Shown here: positions 23,936-36,215 of the stretch, piece after piece
How the letters are laid out: every line of letters begins with the position of its first letter
Numbering within the stretch: the stretch's first letter is position 1
NCBI GenBank assembly: GCA_021186555.1
Contig: JAJKFL010000004.1
Location: forward strand, 15,776,406-15,840,405
DNA length: 64,000 nucleotides
Direction of reading: 5' to 3'
DNA from: Reticulitermes speratus
Taxonomy: Eukaryota > Arthropoda > Insecta > Blattodea > Rhinotermitidae
Notes under the pieces: generated by a model
The model's database searches: none
What the model was told of the DNA's origin: nothing
The model's input: the letters and a program-made list of their open reading frames with translations, nothing else
Made by a program: the position numbers and the translations under genes

Positions 23936-24702
23936 TAAGAAGGAAAGAAGGAAGGAAAGACAGAAAGAAGTCACAACGCTATGATAAATAAATAAATAAA
24001 TATCCACTTTTTCGTACATCCACGGTTTTGTATCAGCTTTTACCCTTCACTTCTGACATGACGGTAGAGCTTCCCAGTTACTGCTGCACGAAACCGCCTT
24101 AGAGAATATGTGACACAATTCATAGTTATTATGTATGAAATTGTAATGAACATGTTTTAATGTATTGCATTTTTTTCATTTTTGTCTTGTTGTTTGTTCT
24201 GAATAATTCTCTCTGCTCGTATGTCTCAGTGTGTAAAGGAAAACTTGTCCCTGTGCATTTCATGGAAGCACTGGGGAAGTGGATGTATACCTCCACTCAT
24301 TTTCAACCTAGTTACTCAATGCAGGTTAGTGGTGAGTTTCATTTCGCAAACGCTTTACCATCTAGGAAGAAGTCCCAGTTACACAGTGCATAGTAGGCTA
24401 TGTCTGCAGATGTATTCAGAATTAAGTATTGTAATGCCTAATCCAATATTCTAAGATAGAAATCTTATGAGTACGTAACCTCTAAGACTGCATGTTGTAT
24501 CTTTCCCGTCTTAGGCGTTTTCGATGTACGTGATGATCTTCATGAATGCTTCTCCCCCTCCCCAAATATACGGGTATAAAGCGTTCCCTGAACCAGATAC
24601 TCAGAACATGGAAACTTTTACTTGCGAAATTTGACATTCTCAGTGCGGTGTTTGTGAGAGTCAAGTATTCTGGGATGTTCGAGGTGTCGACTGGTAAATA
24701 TT
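23936..24702. other. Purine-rich SINE tail, then nothing recognised
   Basis: Positions 23936-24003 hold GGAAAGAAGG-like and AAAT repeats trailing the SINE. Beyond that only motif-free open frames were seen. Confidence 0.4.
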
Positions 24703-24759
24703 AGTTACCGCTAGATCCTGAAGATGAAGGAACTACGCTCCTTGGAAACGTCGGTAACT
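24703..24759 (+). repeat. Candidate Penelope-like element end with hammerhead-like core
   Basis: In order: AGTT (24703-24706), an 8-base gap, ATC, then CTGAAGA (24718-24724), a stem AAGGA/TCCTT (24727-24731 and 24739-24743), GAAAC (24745-24749), GTC (24750-24752), then GGT and AACT. ATC/GGT and AGTT/AACT can form stem I. ACGT across GAA-ACGT-C is self-complementary, as in dimeric hammerheads whose stem III forms between two molecules. Penelope-like retroelements are known to carry hammerhead motifs. An extra T between CTGAAGA and stem II departs from the usual core and may weaken or abolish activity. Confidence 0.48.
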
Positions 24760-25592
24760 CCTTATTATCCGGCTTGAGAACCCATAAGTCTATAATTGTC
24801 TAATGTTTTGTTTATTTATTTATTTATTTACGGTCGTTTATCTGTCAGATACTTCAGTATTTCAGATGATGTGGCGTCAAACGAAAGCAGGAATAGGTAA
24901 TGTCCCGGTTCTAGCCGGAATCTGGTCCAGGTTCGAGTGCGAGCTCTCCGGAACATGAGGTTTGTTATTATGGAGACGATCCTTACTTCCTTCGTTGACT
25001 TACTCGCCGCAGCACGACATGTGTGTTTCAGTGTGTTTACCATGTGTACACGCATGCTCTTTATTCCATACGACTTTTCAACACAGTATGGAAAATATGT
25101 GCACAGAATCTTTATGTTTTGGAACTAAAAGACAGCCTCAGGCGCTACGCCCGCTCTCTGCTCTGGTATAATACGAGTATATAGCAAATTAGCTAGCAGA
25201 ACGCATCGACATTTGGAAGCAAAAGTGAAGCTAATGTATTTCAGTTGAAAATATTTTTTAACAACTCCAACATTCTACGTACTTTAACATGTGATGTTTC
25301 AGGGTACGACATATTCAAAATAATATGATTATAAGATATAAAATTTGTATGTACATATTGTCTTGCTCCGTTTGTAACAAAGCTTTGCTGTACTCTGTCA
25401 TGCTATATTCTAATTGTAATTTTTAAGAAGTTCTAAAAACAGTTAAAACAGGTTTACACTACATTTGAAACTCATTTGTAACAGAGTTATTGCATTACGG
25501 GCTTTATGAGTACCTTATATGCTTACGTAAACAAATGGTAGACGTCTACAGTAAAATACATATACATTCCCCTAATTATGTAACTATTTATA
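24760..25592. other. ATTT repeat, then nothing recognised
   Basis: A short TTTA run lies at about 24807-24830. The remainder has only motif-free open frames. Confidence 0.4.
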
Positions 25593-26066
25593 TTGTTGTA
25601 CTTTGCAGTCGACAAAAGGAAGCTAGATGCCTTCGAGTTATGGACGTGGAGAAGACTGCTCAGAATACCATGGACAGCAAGAAGGACGAATGCATCGGTG
25701 ATTAAGCAAATTAAGCCCAGGCATTCCCTAGAAACCTTAGCAGTAACAGGCAAATTGAAATATTTCGGACACATAATGCGCACGTCAGATTCACTGGAAA
25801 AAGGTTTGATGTTAGGATTGACAGACGGCAGTAGAAGAAGAGGAAGACAGCGGACAAAATGGACGGACGAAATACGAAGAACCATGACTATGAACTGGCA
25901 TGACACCATAAATGCCACGCAAAACAGAACGCAATGGAGGAACCGTGGAAAATAGGAAACGACAAAACGAAAACGACTAAGGGATAGCAAGACCCTGTAC
26001 CTCTTGCTCAGAAAATCCAATGGGATCACCAGGGGTCGCTTGCGACCTGAAGGAACTACTACTACT
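25593..26066 (+). pseudogene. LINE 3' end, second RT family
   Basis: An open frame (25593-25955) encodes KLDAFELWTWRRLLRIPW, TNASVIKQIKPRHSLE, KLKYFGHIMRT, GRQRTKWTDEIRR and WHDTINATQNRTQWRN, the C-terminal tail after the RT domain in many insect LINEs. It is a different family from the 20.2-kb copy. After a TAG stop the next frame continues with LRPEGTTTTT. The DNA ends in an ACT-repeat, a simple-repeat tail of the sort many LINEs have. No RT catalytic motif is present, so the copy is 5'-truncated. Long minus-strand frames here are its antisense. Confidence 0.77.
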
Positions 26067-26280
26067 ACTTTGCAGTCTCTCTTACACAGTTTTTGCACAG
26101 TACAATTTACTGTCCTTTTGTGCGGCTCTTATTATATCTTTTGGAGCCTAACACTTTGATCACTACCTGTAATACTTATAACAAGTGACATACCAATATT
26201 GACAGGTTAGGAATGTAAAATGTACAACATTATGGAAAAGATGACAAAGACAAACACTGTGAGTCAAAGTAGTATATACA

Positions 26281-26325
26281 CTGAGGATGAAGCACATATA
26301 ACCGTCGAAACGCATTACGCCAGTC
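26281..26325 (+). repeat. Weak hammerhead-like motif
   Basis: CTGAGGA (26281-26287) and GAAAC (26307-26311) stand at a spacing like the other sites, followed by GCATTACGCC, which may derive from a palindromic ACGCGT. No stem II pairing can be drawn, so this is at most a relic. Confidence 0.27.
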
Positions 26326-26825
26326 AAGAAAATAAACGGGTTAAAATACGTACAGGTAATGTATTATTACAGTGCGGACACATGGTTACCCTATATATGT
26401 AATAAACCTCAAGCCTAAGTACTCTCTTCACTATGATGTTCTAAAAATGACTTTAAAATGTAAAACAATTAAATTGTTGGTTCTTTAACCTAATTACTTT
26501 TATAGTTTAATCCTTTATAAGATGACACACGTCTGTAAATAAATCTATCACATCACATACAAGGTAACGACTTAAAAATAAACTGAATTGCATATGCTCT
26601 CACTAGCGTATTTTTAGGTGCGAATTGTGGCCAGTAAATCTTCACTCTGTCATACGTTATTTCAAGTATGTGACTAGTTTCCTGCACTTCTAAGCACCAC
26701 ATTTAACTAAATTATATTTAAAATCCAATTCCTATTGCACATAAAACACGCTGACTTTTCACTAAAATGATTGGCCTACTATTTAGAAAAATAGTTTGTG
26801 TTGATTCTGTTAATGGCATGAAACC
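26326..26825. other. Nothing recognised
   Basis: AT-rich sequence with no motif. Confidence 0.4.
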
Positions 26826-26839
26826 CATACATACATACA

Positions 26840-26870
<31 letters not shown>

Positions 26871-26883
26871 CATACATACATAC
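26826..26883. repeat. CATA tetranucleotide microsatellite
   Basis: About 14 CATA units with one single-base interruption. Minus-strand Met-Tyr-Val-Cys repeat frames across it are artefacts. Confidence 0.97.
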
Positions 26884-27427
26884 AGGGAAGAAATTGTGTG
26901 AATACTGCAGTGTAAAAGTATGTGGCACACATAAGAACACGGGTGCTTTAAATGTTAAGGTCTTCAACGTTTCGTGTATTTTATGTTTCGTAATTCTGTC
27001 GTGTATTTCACGATGCTGGAAACTTTCATTGTTCTGTTACGTGTTTACATTACCTTGATGTGTTTTATGCAGTAAAAAAAGCTGAGGTTATTGTTGAAAG
27101 CTTCGTAACCAGCGCAGTCGGTACCCGCGAGTAAACACTGTATTTAAAATAAAAACTTAAGTTTTTGAAGGGGCCATGCTTCTTGCAAAACCTCCAGAAT
27201 GGCGGAACGTGAACTTCTTATGGCGTTTAAAATGAATATTCGGAATAAACTCTAGTCTGGTGGTTAGTTACCAAAACCTTATAGGGATCTTCTGCTTTTT
27301 CATCTTCAGAGCAGAATTAACCAAAATTATGGGTATTTCGGGTGGTATTAGGCGTAGTGTAATGTATAAATGGGCGGGATTACTTTGAAGAATCTAAGAT
27401 GATAGATTACACCACCTTTCACAGAAG

Positions 27428-27719
27428 GCCGTGCCATGGCTCAGGCGGTTAGTCGCCGGTCTGTCACCACGGAGGCCCGGGTTCCATCCCGGTTCAGTCC
27501 ATGTGGGATTTGTGGTGGACAAAGTTGCACTGGGGCAGGTTTTCCCCTGTCAATTTCATTCCACCGTTGCTCCATTACACGGAAAAACGAAAAAAATAAT
27601 AATCATCTTCATCACAGGGTTGCAAAATAAGCCTCAAGGCTGCGGTGCGTCCGTAGCATCTGCTGCGCGGCCCTTCACCACACACACGCACAAACACACA
27701 CACCTTTCACAGAAAAAGA
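27428..27719 (+). repeat. SINE family C copy
   Basis: A tRNA-like head with GCCATGGCTCAGGCGGTTAG (A box) and GGTTCCATCCC (B box, 27480-27490) is followed by a body with CATGTGGGATTTGTGGTGG, GGGCAGGTTTTCCCCTGTC and TTCCACCGTTGCTCC. After AAAAAATAATAATC comes a second part rich in GC (GCGTCCGTAGCATCTGCTGC), ending in a CA-rich tail. The head, body and tail order is that of a tRNA-derived SINE. The long overlapping frames are incidental. Confidence 0.7.
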
Positions 27720-28282
27720 ATTAAGTATTAAACGACATGTGTAATAAAATCAAGGACGTTGAAACAGGAGAAATATTTTAGCACGCATAAGAGTGAACAG
27801 AAATTCACACAAAGTATGGCTGGGGGACCCGAAGAAAGAGACCATATATAAGACCTAGACGTAGATTTGAGATTAATATTAAAATTAACCTTAAATGTGT
27901 AGGGTGGGAATTTGTCTTTGGGATTTATCTGGCACAAAGCAGGGGCCAATGGAAGGTTTCTGTGAACATGGCCACGAACCATCGGGTATTATAAGGAACT
28001 TTTTAACTCTCCAGACAATTATTGTCGTCTCAAGAAGGCTTCTGTTCCATGAAGTTGTATACTTCGAAATTTTTCCCATCTGAGCAGATAGGACTGTGGA
28101 TAGAGAAATCGCATTATATTATTACGTAAACTCTTTCCGAAATGCCCCTTTTTAAAATTATTAATTACATCCCAGAGTCGCTTATTTACTTCACTTTATT
28201 TGAAGAAGACAGACTGTAACAGCAAATGAATATCCCAGTGTTTGTGTAGTCTTTAAGAGCGCTGCAGCCTACGCCTAATATG
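27720..28282. other. Nothing recognised
   Basis: Motif-free open frames on both strands at 27728-28083 are antisense shadows of each other. Confidence 0.4.
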
Positions 28283-28400
28283 CAGACTGGTGTGGTCGCA
28301 TAGCAGTATGTTATGGACCCTACCATTCGTTGTCTTTTCACCACGAAGGCCAGATTTTGATCCCACAGTAGTTCATATAGAGTTTTTGTTGGGAGTAGCT
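28283..28400 (+). repeat. Decayed SINE family C copy
   Basis: TTCACCACGAAGGCCAGATT, TTGATCCCAC, and GTTCATATAGAGTTTTTGTT line up with the head and first body blocks of the 27428 element, with many substitutions. Confidence 0.35.
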
Positions 28401-28864
28401 ATAAACGGTATCATGACTTTCGATGGACTAGTGTTTGTATCCCTAACAGATGGTATAAAATTTCTAAATTTCTCCAGAATACAAGTATATTAATAAAAAA
28501 GGAATAATATATTCTGTTATTAATTTAAATAATTATTTTACACCAGTAGTTAGCACATTCATATTTAATGCTTGAATATATTAGAATGTCCAAAAATGAT
28601 TTCTACCTTGGACATCCTGTTGGTGTTTTATGTATTACAAGGTATATATTACGTAATAAATATTTATGTTTATGGTGATTCATAACTACCTTGAAATATC
28701 CAAAAATGGTTCAGAGTTTTTGAATTTATTTATTTAATATAAAATATAACTCATGTAATCTTTCCACGAGTACCGTATTGATGAAAAAATGACCAAGATA
28801 TGTCTAAAGTTTAGTAGGCTCCACTGAGCACGGAAATAAACTGTTTGATTCCATAAACATCGAA

Positions 28865-29790
28865 AATTTCATGGTTATCTCCTCGTATATTGACATACGT
28901 ACTGCCGTCAACTACAACAAAGTTTTATTAGTTTCGTCAGTATGTGCTACGTGTTTCAGTCGGGCAGACAATCCTCAGGCATTTAAAATATTTGATTATA
29001 AAACCCTAAAAGATGCATGTATATATTTGAAATTCGTGAGATCTCAGAAATTGTAATTTAAAAAATGTATATATGCTTTTTATTTTTGGGTTTTAAATTC
29101 ATGGATTTTTAAATGCCTGAAGATTATCTGCCCGACCGAACATGTAGTATATATTGACGAAACCAATAAACTTTTTTGTGAAATGTATCCCGTTTTGGTA
29201 TATCATATTAAAATTGACATACGTGATGCCGTCAACCACAACAAATTTGTAGAATTTGTGAGATCTCACAAATTAATGTGTATATATATGCATTTGATTT
29301 TTATTTTTAAACTTAGGTATTTAAATGCCTGAGGATGGTCAGTATGACCGAAACATGCAACATAAATTGACGAACTAATAATATTTTTTGTGGTTGACGG
29401 CAGGACGTATGTCAATATTTGATGTGATATACCACAACGGGATGAATTCCACAAAAAGTGTTACAGCTAGCCAAGCTCGCATCATCAATAAATACAATAA
29501 TTTCAAACACGAAATACTAAAATGCAATGCCAATATATGTTTCGATAAACAGTGTTTATATTTGGCCTGTACAATTTGCGAGATCTCACAAATTTAAAAT
29601 ATGTATATGTATTTTATTTTTGGGGTTTAATGTCAGGTAATTTTAGATGCCTGATGATGTTCTGCCCGACCGAACCCTGTAACATATATTGACGAAACTA
29701 ATAAAACTTTATTGTGGTAGACGGCAGTACGTATGTCAATATTTTATATTATATACCACAAAGGGATGAATTCCACAAAAATTTGTTATC
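28865..29790. repeat. Cluster of Penelope-like terminal repeats with hammerhead-like cores
   Basis: A unit of about 250 bp is repeated in pieces. It runs GTGAGATCTCACAAATT, an AT-rich stretch with TTTATTTTTGGG, AAATGC, then CTGANGA, a stem, GAAAC, ATGTAACATATATTGACG, AAACTAATAAAAC, GACGGCAGTACGTATGTC and ACGGGATGAATTCCAC. Cores lie at 28953-28978 (minus), 29117-29141, 29329-29354 and 29651-29675 (plus). The third has a perfect GGTCA/TGACC stem II. ACATGT after GAA is self-complementary, as in dimeric hammerheads. Both orientations occur, and the piece at 29170-29245 is inverted. No RT or GIY-YIG coding was found. Tandem terminal repeats are typical of Penelope-like elements, so that origin is my inference. 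Confidence 0.58.
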
Positions 29791-32054
29791 TGAACCTTTA
29801 ATAGTTTCGAAAGACGTAGGCCTACTCTTGTCTTCTGGTTACGTCTGAGGGCCAGGAATCCAAGTGCCTTATTGTATATCTAATTCGAACCAATATGGTT
29901 ATATATATGATATGTATATTGCCAAGCATTTTCACCTTTGCGGAATATTCGTGCTTATTTAATAAATATAAAGTGAAAACACTTCAGCGATGTTACTACA
30001 GCTCTAGGCAAATGCCCTATCTGGTTTATCTATAATTTATGTACGTTGCCATTTACACGGATTTCGTAAGGTATGTCGGTCTAAATCACACCAGAAAGAA
30101 ATAAATGCATATAAATCTTTGTTCAAGGAACCTATGGGAAAGGCGAAATGTGGGAAACCCACGCATAGATCGGAGGACGATGCTGCAGTTATCGTAGAGA
30201 AATACTGTGTAAAGTTAAGGGCTGTATTAAGGTGGCCATAATAATGCTCAATACGGTAATGAAGATGCAGATTCTTGAGAGCATACTGAACTGCTATCAA
30301 TATTTAAAGAAACGTGTTTCAATAAGGTACGTAATTCTAGTATATACAATGGCGTAATTTTTATTTCTTCTCCTACCGTGAATCTAATAAAGGGCACCCA
30401 AACGTATTACAAAATTTAGAATTTGCTCCGTACTCTTGCCTGTGACAGCCACGTAAAAGCACTGCTGTATAATTCAGGACACAATTCGAATCTCTATTTC
30501 CGATCCCTTTTAACTACATTAGTCTACATTAATTTCTTAATTTTAACGTTATATGCAGTATACAGTACTGATACTGAAAATAAATCAAACATATCCTCAG
30601 CAAAGGATTACGGATTCCAGCAGTCCATAAAATGCGACAAGCGAAGTGTAATAGAAAGGCTGCAGATCTGCGTGTTAGCCGCATATTTTCTAACCAGCAT
30701 ATAATGTTAGTTTTACATGGTTTTCGTTGTTGTTCGAGTTCTTCATTGTAGCGCGTAATTCGTCGGTTTTATTTACAGACATCAAAGTTCCAGTTGGCAA
30801 ACATGTCATCGTTATGTAACAATGTGTTATTGTGGTGTCATTAGATTGGGGGGGGGGGGGGATAAATTGACGTTAATTTCTTTCACGTAACTACTGTCAT
30901 ATTTTCTTATTTGTCAGACATGAAATGATAAACGTGTGATGTAGAGTTTCATTGCAACTGATGCAGGTATTGATAAGGTATATTGAACACATTACCTTGC
31001 ACTGGAGATGCACTGCACTTCGTGCTACTTTTTCAAACGAAAGGTTGGTATGTTTGTCAGCGAGGTCCACTGTGTAAACAGGCTCTAGTGTGTACCGTAA
31101 AACGAAATGTTAGTATAAACTCTGCAATCATCCTACATCCTCCCCCCTTGCAGTATCATCACTTGCTATTTCTCTCCTTCCAGTACCGACATAACGTACC
31201 CTATTTTTTTAACCCAGCTTCCAAAACCCAGACAGAATCACAGGCAAATATAGGATTCGCTTGGCATAGGCTGATCGAAATGAAACGATGCCAACTCAAC
31301 CGCATAAAAACCCTGTGAACACTGTACACTTGCTACAACTGAAGTAGCAACGCAGGATGAGGGATTTATATGGTGCAGCACAGTGAAATATTTCGTCTGT
31401 TACATTCCAAAATTGTTCTTATTGTCCAAGAATTGTTTATGTGTTTCGTATGTTTCTCAGAAACAAAAATTTCTGTTCGCAGCAAAAACAGTTGCATTTT
31501 ATAATGGTGACACATTATGTCTTCTTTGTGGTGGAACGTATTTTAAATATTGCTTACTTGATTCAAAGGATTACATTTTCTGACTATGCGCTCCCTACTG
31601 CTCTGTATACTTAGATAAGGAAAGCGTCGTAAAAAAGTCATAATCACAGCTGACCATTTGAATGGTTGTTCATGTTATTGAAAACAACCTTTTATGTCCT
31701 TATGTCCTTTAGACGCTTTTAATACGAATTATCAAAGGTACTACTAGAATTGTTAAGACAGTATTTCCTTCCTGAGCGTAGTTTCCGCATTTTGCAATAA
31801 TTGTAAAGAACGTATATAGCGAAACAGTGTCATTCTGCTCTCGTTACTTTTCTGCTATTCTATATGTTACTAAACATAGCAGTCTAACTGGATCTTGGAA
31901 CATGAGAAGCTTATAGTAACTCAGATGATCAAGAAAACTCGCCGCCTCTTCTGAACAGAAGACGGTTCATTACCGTGTTTACAAATTCCAACACTGGACC
32001 ATATCATGAGCATTAGTCTCGTATGTTATACTAAATTACATATTTTTACAAAAT
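29791..32054. other. Nothing recognised; one poly-G run
   Basis: A run of 14 G lies at 30848-30861. Open frames up to 111 codons (30983-31318) carry no recognisable domain. Confidence 0.4.
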
Positions 32055-32245
32055 AAAGACTACAAGAGAAATTGGATGCAACATGTAAATAGAATGCCTC
32101 GTAAGAGATTACGCATAATAATAAAAACTACTCGCCAAAAGGCAGAAGGAACCAGGGAAGACCATTGAAGAGACTTCTGGATGTGCGAGGCCGGCACAGG
32201 TCGACAAGTGGCACAACTCCATGATAGCTACATGATGATGCTGCT
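32055..32245 (+). pseudogene. LINE 3' end fragment, third RT family
   Basis: One plus-strand frame reads YKRNWMQHVNRMPRKRLRI followed by frameshifted words equivalent to GRRNQGRPLKRLLD and a STSGTTPW-like end. This is the post-RT tail (W-x-HVxRM...GRPxKRLLD) of a LINE family. The copy is under 200 bp, stripped of catalytic parts, with at least two frame changes. Confidence 0.6.
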
Positions 32246-34535
32246 GACTTATTCTTACACATCTAGCATGTTATTGTGGCGGTAATGCTGTAGAGTACTA
32301 TTAGAGAGGTACTGTTGTAAAAGCCAAGCGAACTGCCGAAACTTCATTCAATCTAATTAAGCCAAAATTGCTTCTTCCATTGGCTGAGACTGACCTTTTG
32401 CAAAGTACCCCTCAGCATGTCATCCTTTCGCTGGAGACAGAGACAGACCCACTTTCCAAAACTTTGCATTTTCGGTACGAAAACTACACGATTTACCAAA
32501 TAAACACGTTCACGCTAACATTTTGAAAATTCTCCTTTTGCAAATTTTTATCCTGGTCTTAAGCCTGTAATGGTCAGAGTAAGTAAATAGCTTTAAAATA
32601 AGCCATGACCGCATAATTTCAAATCCATTGGTCACGTTTTTCTTCCTCCTTCCTTTGACGTAAAATAACGTCATCAGATCAAACAGCATAATTAAATAAC
32701 TTAAGAATGAGGGTGTAATAAGAGGCCTATATAGACATAAAACTAATGAAATAGTTTCAGTCTTTTAAGACAATGCTTTTACATTGTAGATGCAGTTTCA
32801 GTCGCCTAAATTCTTGTTACGTCACTTCGTTATGTTTGTTGTAACATTCTATTGAAATTACTTTGGATCCATGTCTCGTTTGTCGTGTCTGTCACGGAGT
32901 TCTACGTGCATAACTGCTGACATCGTACAACCTTTTTGCCTGATCTTTGTCAGTAAGTTACATCATCAGTCTGCCAATCCACCGTGCTTGTCATTTTTAT
33001 ATCGTTTACCAGTACGCTATTATATATGCAAGTAATAGGAGAAGTCTGTTAATAAGATTACTTAAAGTCTGCATCAGTGTGTAAATAAATAATTTATTTG
33101 AAAACTTACAAAAAATGAAGTGTACTCTTGAATCCCCCAGCCTGTTCCACTATCAGTACTTTATTTGTACATACAGTTTCCATGTGTGTATCTGACTCAC
33201 TTAAAAGAAAGTTCATTAGCAGGTGTTGGTGAAAGTCTGTTGCTTTAAATATATGTAATAGAATAGCAGTTTAACGCATTTTATAAGTAACTTCATCATG
33301 ATTCCTGAACAATAGATTAGTTAGACTTTCTCGATCACTTTAAAAAAACTGAGCTTTTCATATCTGTGGTTGTATTTCCTGTTATCTTCTGTAGTTTGTA
33401 GTCGAGTATCTTTCATGGAATTCGGTCTAGTTCTATTCTTGTCACATGTTCCACATATTCCTGCTTGTATTATTTTATATTGTGCGTTAGGATGTAGGTC
33501 TAATTTATTCAATTCTTATATACTTTTTTGGCTGTCGTAATCTGTTGGCATATTCATGAATTAGGTATTATTATACACTGTAAAATTCAGGAAGTCCTCC
33601 ACAATATACATATTTTGATATTGAACATGCTTGTTCTATTGACTTTATATTTGTAAGAATATGTCAAAAAATAAAATGTTGCTATATGTATTGCTAGAGG
33701 AAAATGACGTATAAATGGAAAGCCATCCTAATTTCTTAAATACCTTTATAAGTGCAAGTCAGAGCTCAAAACGTTAGCAACTTCCAATTCTTGTACTTCT
33801 TTGTACGTATTATTCAGAACAGCACAGGAAATTCTATTTTCTGAAATTAAATTTCTTGTAAGGGGTATGTGGCAAGGGCACTGTGAGGTACAGACGGTAG
33901 TTAACGTATTAAACAGATTTTATTATAATGCTACAATATAAAAGGTTTTAACATATTTTCTTCTTATTTGTATTTAACCATATTTCTAGTTTCCAGTAAA
34001 TTTATGCAATTTTATGTTTTAATATGGTGCCTTGAAAACGTGAGTAGTATGAAATAGAGAGTCATTTAAATGTTTTATATTACCAACAAACAAAAAATAA
34101 ACACAAAAATTACTTGATACTGCGAAAAATTTGCAGAAACTCGACTGGGTGCAAAATTAAGGTATCGTATCAGTATTTTGAAAGCGTTTATGCACCTTCG
34201 ACAGTTCTGCACCACCAAACGAAGAAAAACTGAGGTTTTACCTTATTGCCTTGCCACTTCATAATACCCGACATGTCTTATTTTATACAAAACGGTAACT
34301 TTTCATTCCAGACTCATACACAGTCTCTTACATCAAGCGGGGAACATGGATTGAGGGTGAGAACAAAGTGCTGAGAATAATATCTGACGTAAGAATGAAG
34401 AAAAAGAGGAGAAAACTGGTTGAAGGATAGGTGTATAATTCGTACTCTTTCCTGAACATAATTAAAGTGATCATCAGAATTAGGCTAGATTAGCGAGATG
34501 CAATGCCCCCACCACGCGTGCACAGACAAAAATCC
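32246..34535. other. AT-rich sequence, nothing recognised
   Basis: No element ends, tRNA-like boxes or coding homology were found. Confidence 0.45.

Positions 34536-34563
<28 letters not shown>
34536..34563. repeat. AT dinucleotide microsatellite
   Basis: Fourteen uninterrupted AT units. Confidence 0.97.
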
Positions 34564-34567
<4 letters not shown>

Positions 34568-34675
34568 AAGCCTGAAGCCTGAAGGGCACATACCGCTTGG
34601 GGATTAGAATGTACGTGGGAATATATTAAAATGGGTCTTGAACGAACAGCATGTAGTGACTAGTATACATACAGG

Positions 34676-34925
34676 ATGGACAACCCAGAGTATGTTGCTA
34701 GATTCTCGGCAGGGGAAAGTGATTTATTTACCCTGAGCACCCAGATCGGCTCGGAGACCAAACAAGCATCCTAGTCAATGGATACCGGAGCTGTTTTTCT
34801 GGAACAAAGCGGCCGGAACGTGAAACTTGCCACTCACCTCCATCTAGTGCAGAAGTTAACAATGAGTCGACTTATACATGAAGTTCTGCATAGTCCTTCC
34901 TGGTTCGTACAGGAACACCTAGATG
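34676..34925 (+). repeat. Decayed SINE family B copy
   Basis: TTCTCGGCAGGGG, ATGGATACCGG, CTGGAACAAAGCGGCCGG and CTCCATCTAGTGCAGAAGTTAA follow the order seen at 8070-8362. The tRNA-like head is barely visible and the 3' end (CTGGTTCGTACAGGAAC) is altered. Confidence 0.5.
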
Positions 34926-36173
34926 TTAGATTTAAACTGAATACGTATGACTCGGGATAAGGAAGAGTGTTGGAACATAGCATTGAATCTTTGCTTTCCT
35001 TAAAAGGCAGGAAATTTTCTTCTCCGGCTGATCGATTATTACTTCGCAAATGAAGACTTCATTCAATGGAATTCTTTACGTATAACGTGGTCTGGTGTGT
35101 GGGCATTATCCCATACAAACTCCGCAGCTCATTAGAAACTTACCGACCACATAATTAATTGTGAATTTTCTCGTTGTAGGCTTACAGGTCTCACCCCACC
35201 GTAACAGAAATTCACAGTAGACTGACATTTGCTTCCACTTTGTAGCTCGCTTTTTTAATAAAAGTAGGCCTATAGTGTGTTTTGATCAATGATAAATTTA
35301 GCAACAGTGTATAAGCACTGAGTTGAACCATACATCTCGCAAGAAACAATGTCTCTATTAGCATCACGGAAGTCAGAATAGGATTTACAAAATGCTCGCA
35401 TGGCTGTTATGGCTGGATATTATTTGTCATGTTTGTATGGAGAACGATCTTTCGTAAAGTAACCGTCATATACTAGCAACTTCGCTCTAACTTCGTTTAC
35501 ATTCTTTGCACTCAGTGAACAAAATGGACACAATAATTTATCGCATTCTTAACCACGAAACTTGACAAAGCTGAGTGGTCAGTTTCAAGCAACAGCTACT
35601 TTACACGCTACGTCCTGGCCAAGGAGCTCCCCGTGCCCGTTTGGCGGGAGGCTGGCTGAACCCCATATCTTGTGCTAACGCTTCAAATATGAATAAATTT
35701 CAATACTAGTGCCGGAATCAATCCTGATTTTTGGGTTGTACTCCTGGTCTATGTACTCACAGTTTATTTTTCCTTAACAAATTTGCATGTAATTTTTTAT
35801 ATTGCGTCATAAACTTTTTGTCTCTTTTAGTTACAAAAATAAAATAATCTCTTCCTTCCTTTTTGGACATGCCCTAGTTTTCGGTTTATATTTTTAATAC
35901 AACAGCTTTGACATTCGGGATACATGTATATTTTCCTAACGTTCTAGAAATTTATCCTACTTTATCATTATTATAATAATAATATTATAATATTATAATA
36001 ATTATTATATAATCGAGTCGCATTACACAGACCGTTCCTGCCTGGTACTTCTCCTCCTGAACCAACGGTGATCCCCACAGCTCAGGCCTCAAGTTTCAGA
36101 ATGCATTATTTTCCGTATTATGTGTGATGTTCCAAGTATAGCTGTCTTTTGTAGTGACTGTGTTGAATGTTTG

Positions 36174-36176
<3 letters not shown>
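34926..36176. other. Nothing recognised; AT-only run
   Basis: An imperfect ATA/TTA tract lies at about 35965-36013. Otherwise no motif was seen before the LINE 5' region. Confidence 0.4.

Positions 36177-36215
<39 letters not shown>
36177..36215. repeat. TTA trinucleotide microsatellite
   Basis: Thirteen TTA units directly before the putative 5' end of the retrotransposon. They may be pre-existing target sequence or grew at the insertion border. Confidence 0.97.

Noticed and set aside
25523..26098. 191-codon minus-strand open frame
   Set aside because: It is antisense to a LINE tail with recognisable protein homology on the plus strand and has no motif of its own.
27300..27330. Minus-strand CTGAAGATG string
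   Set aside because: No GAAAC at a suitable distance and no paired stem.
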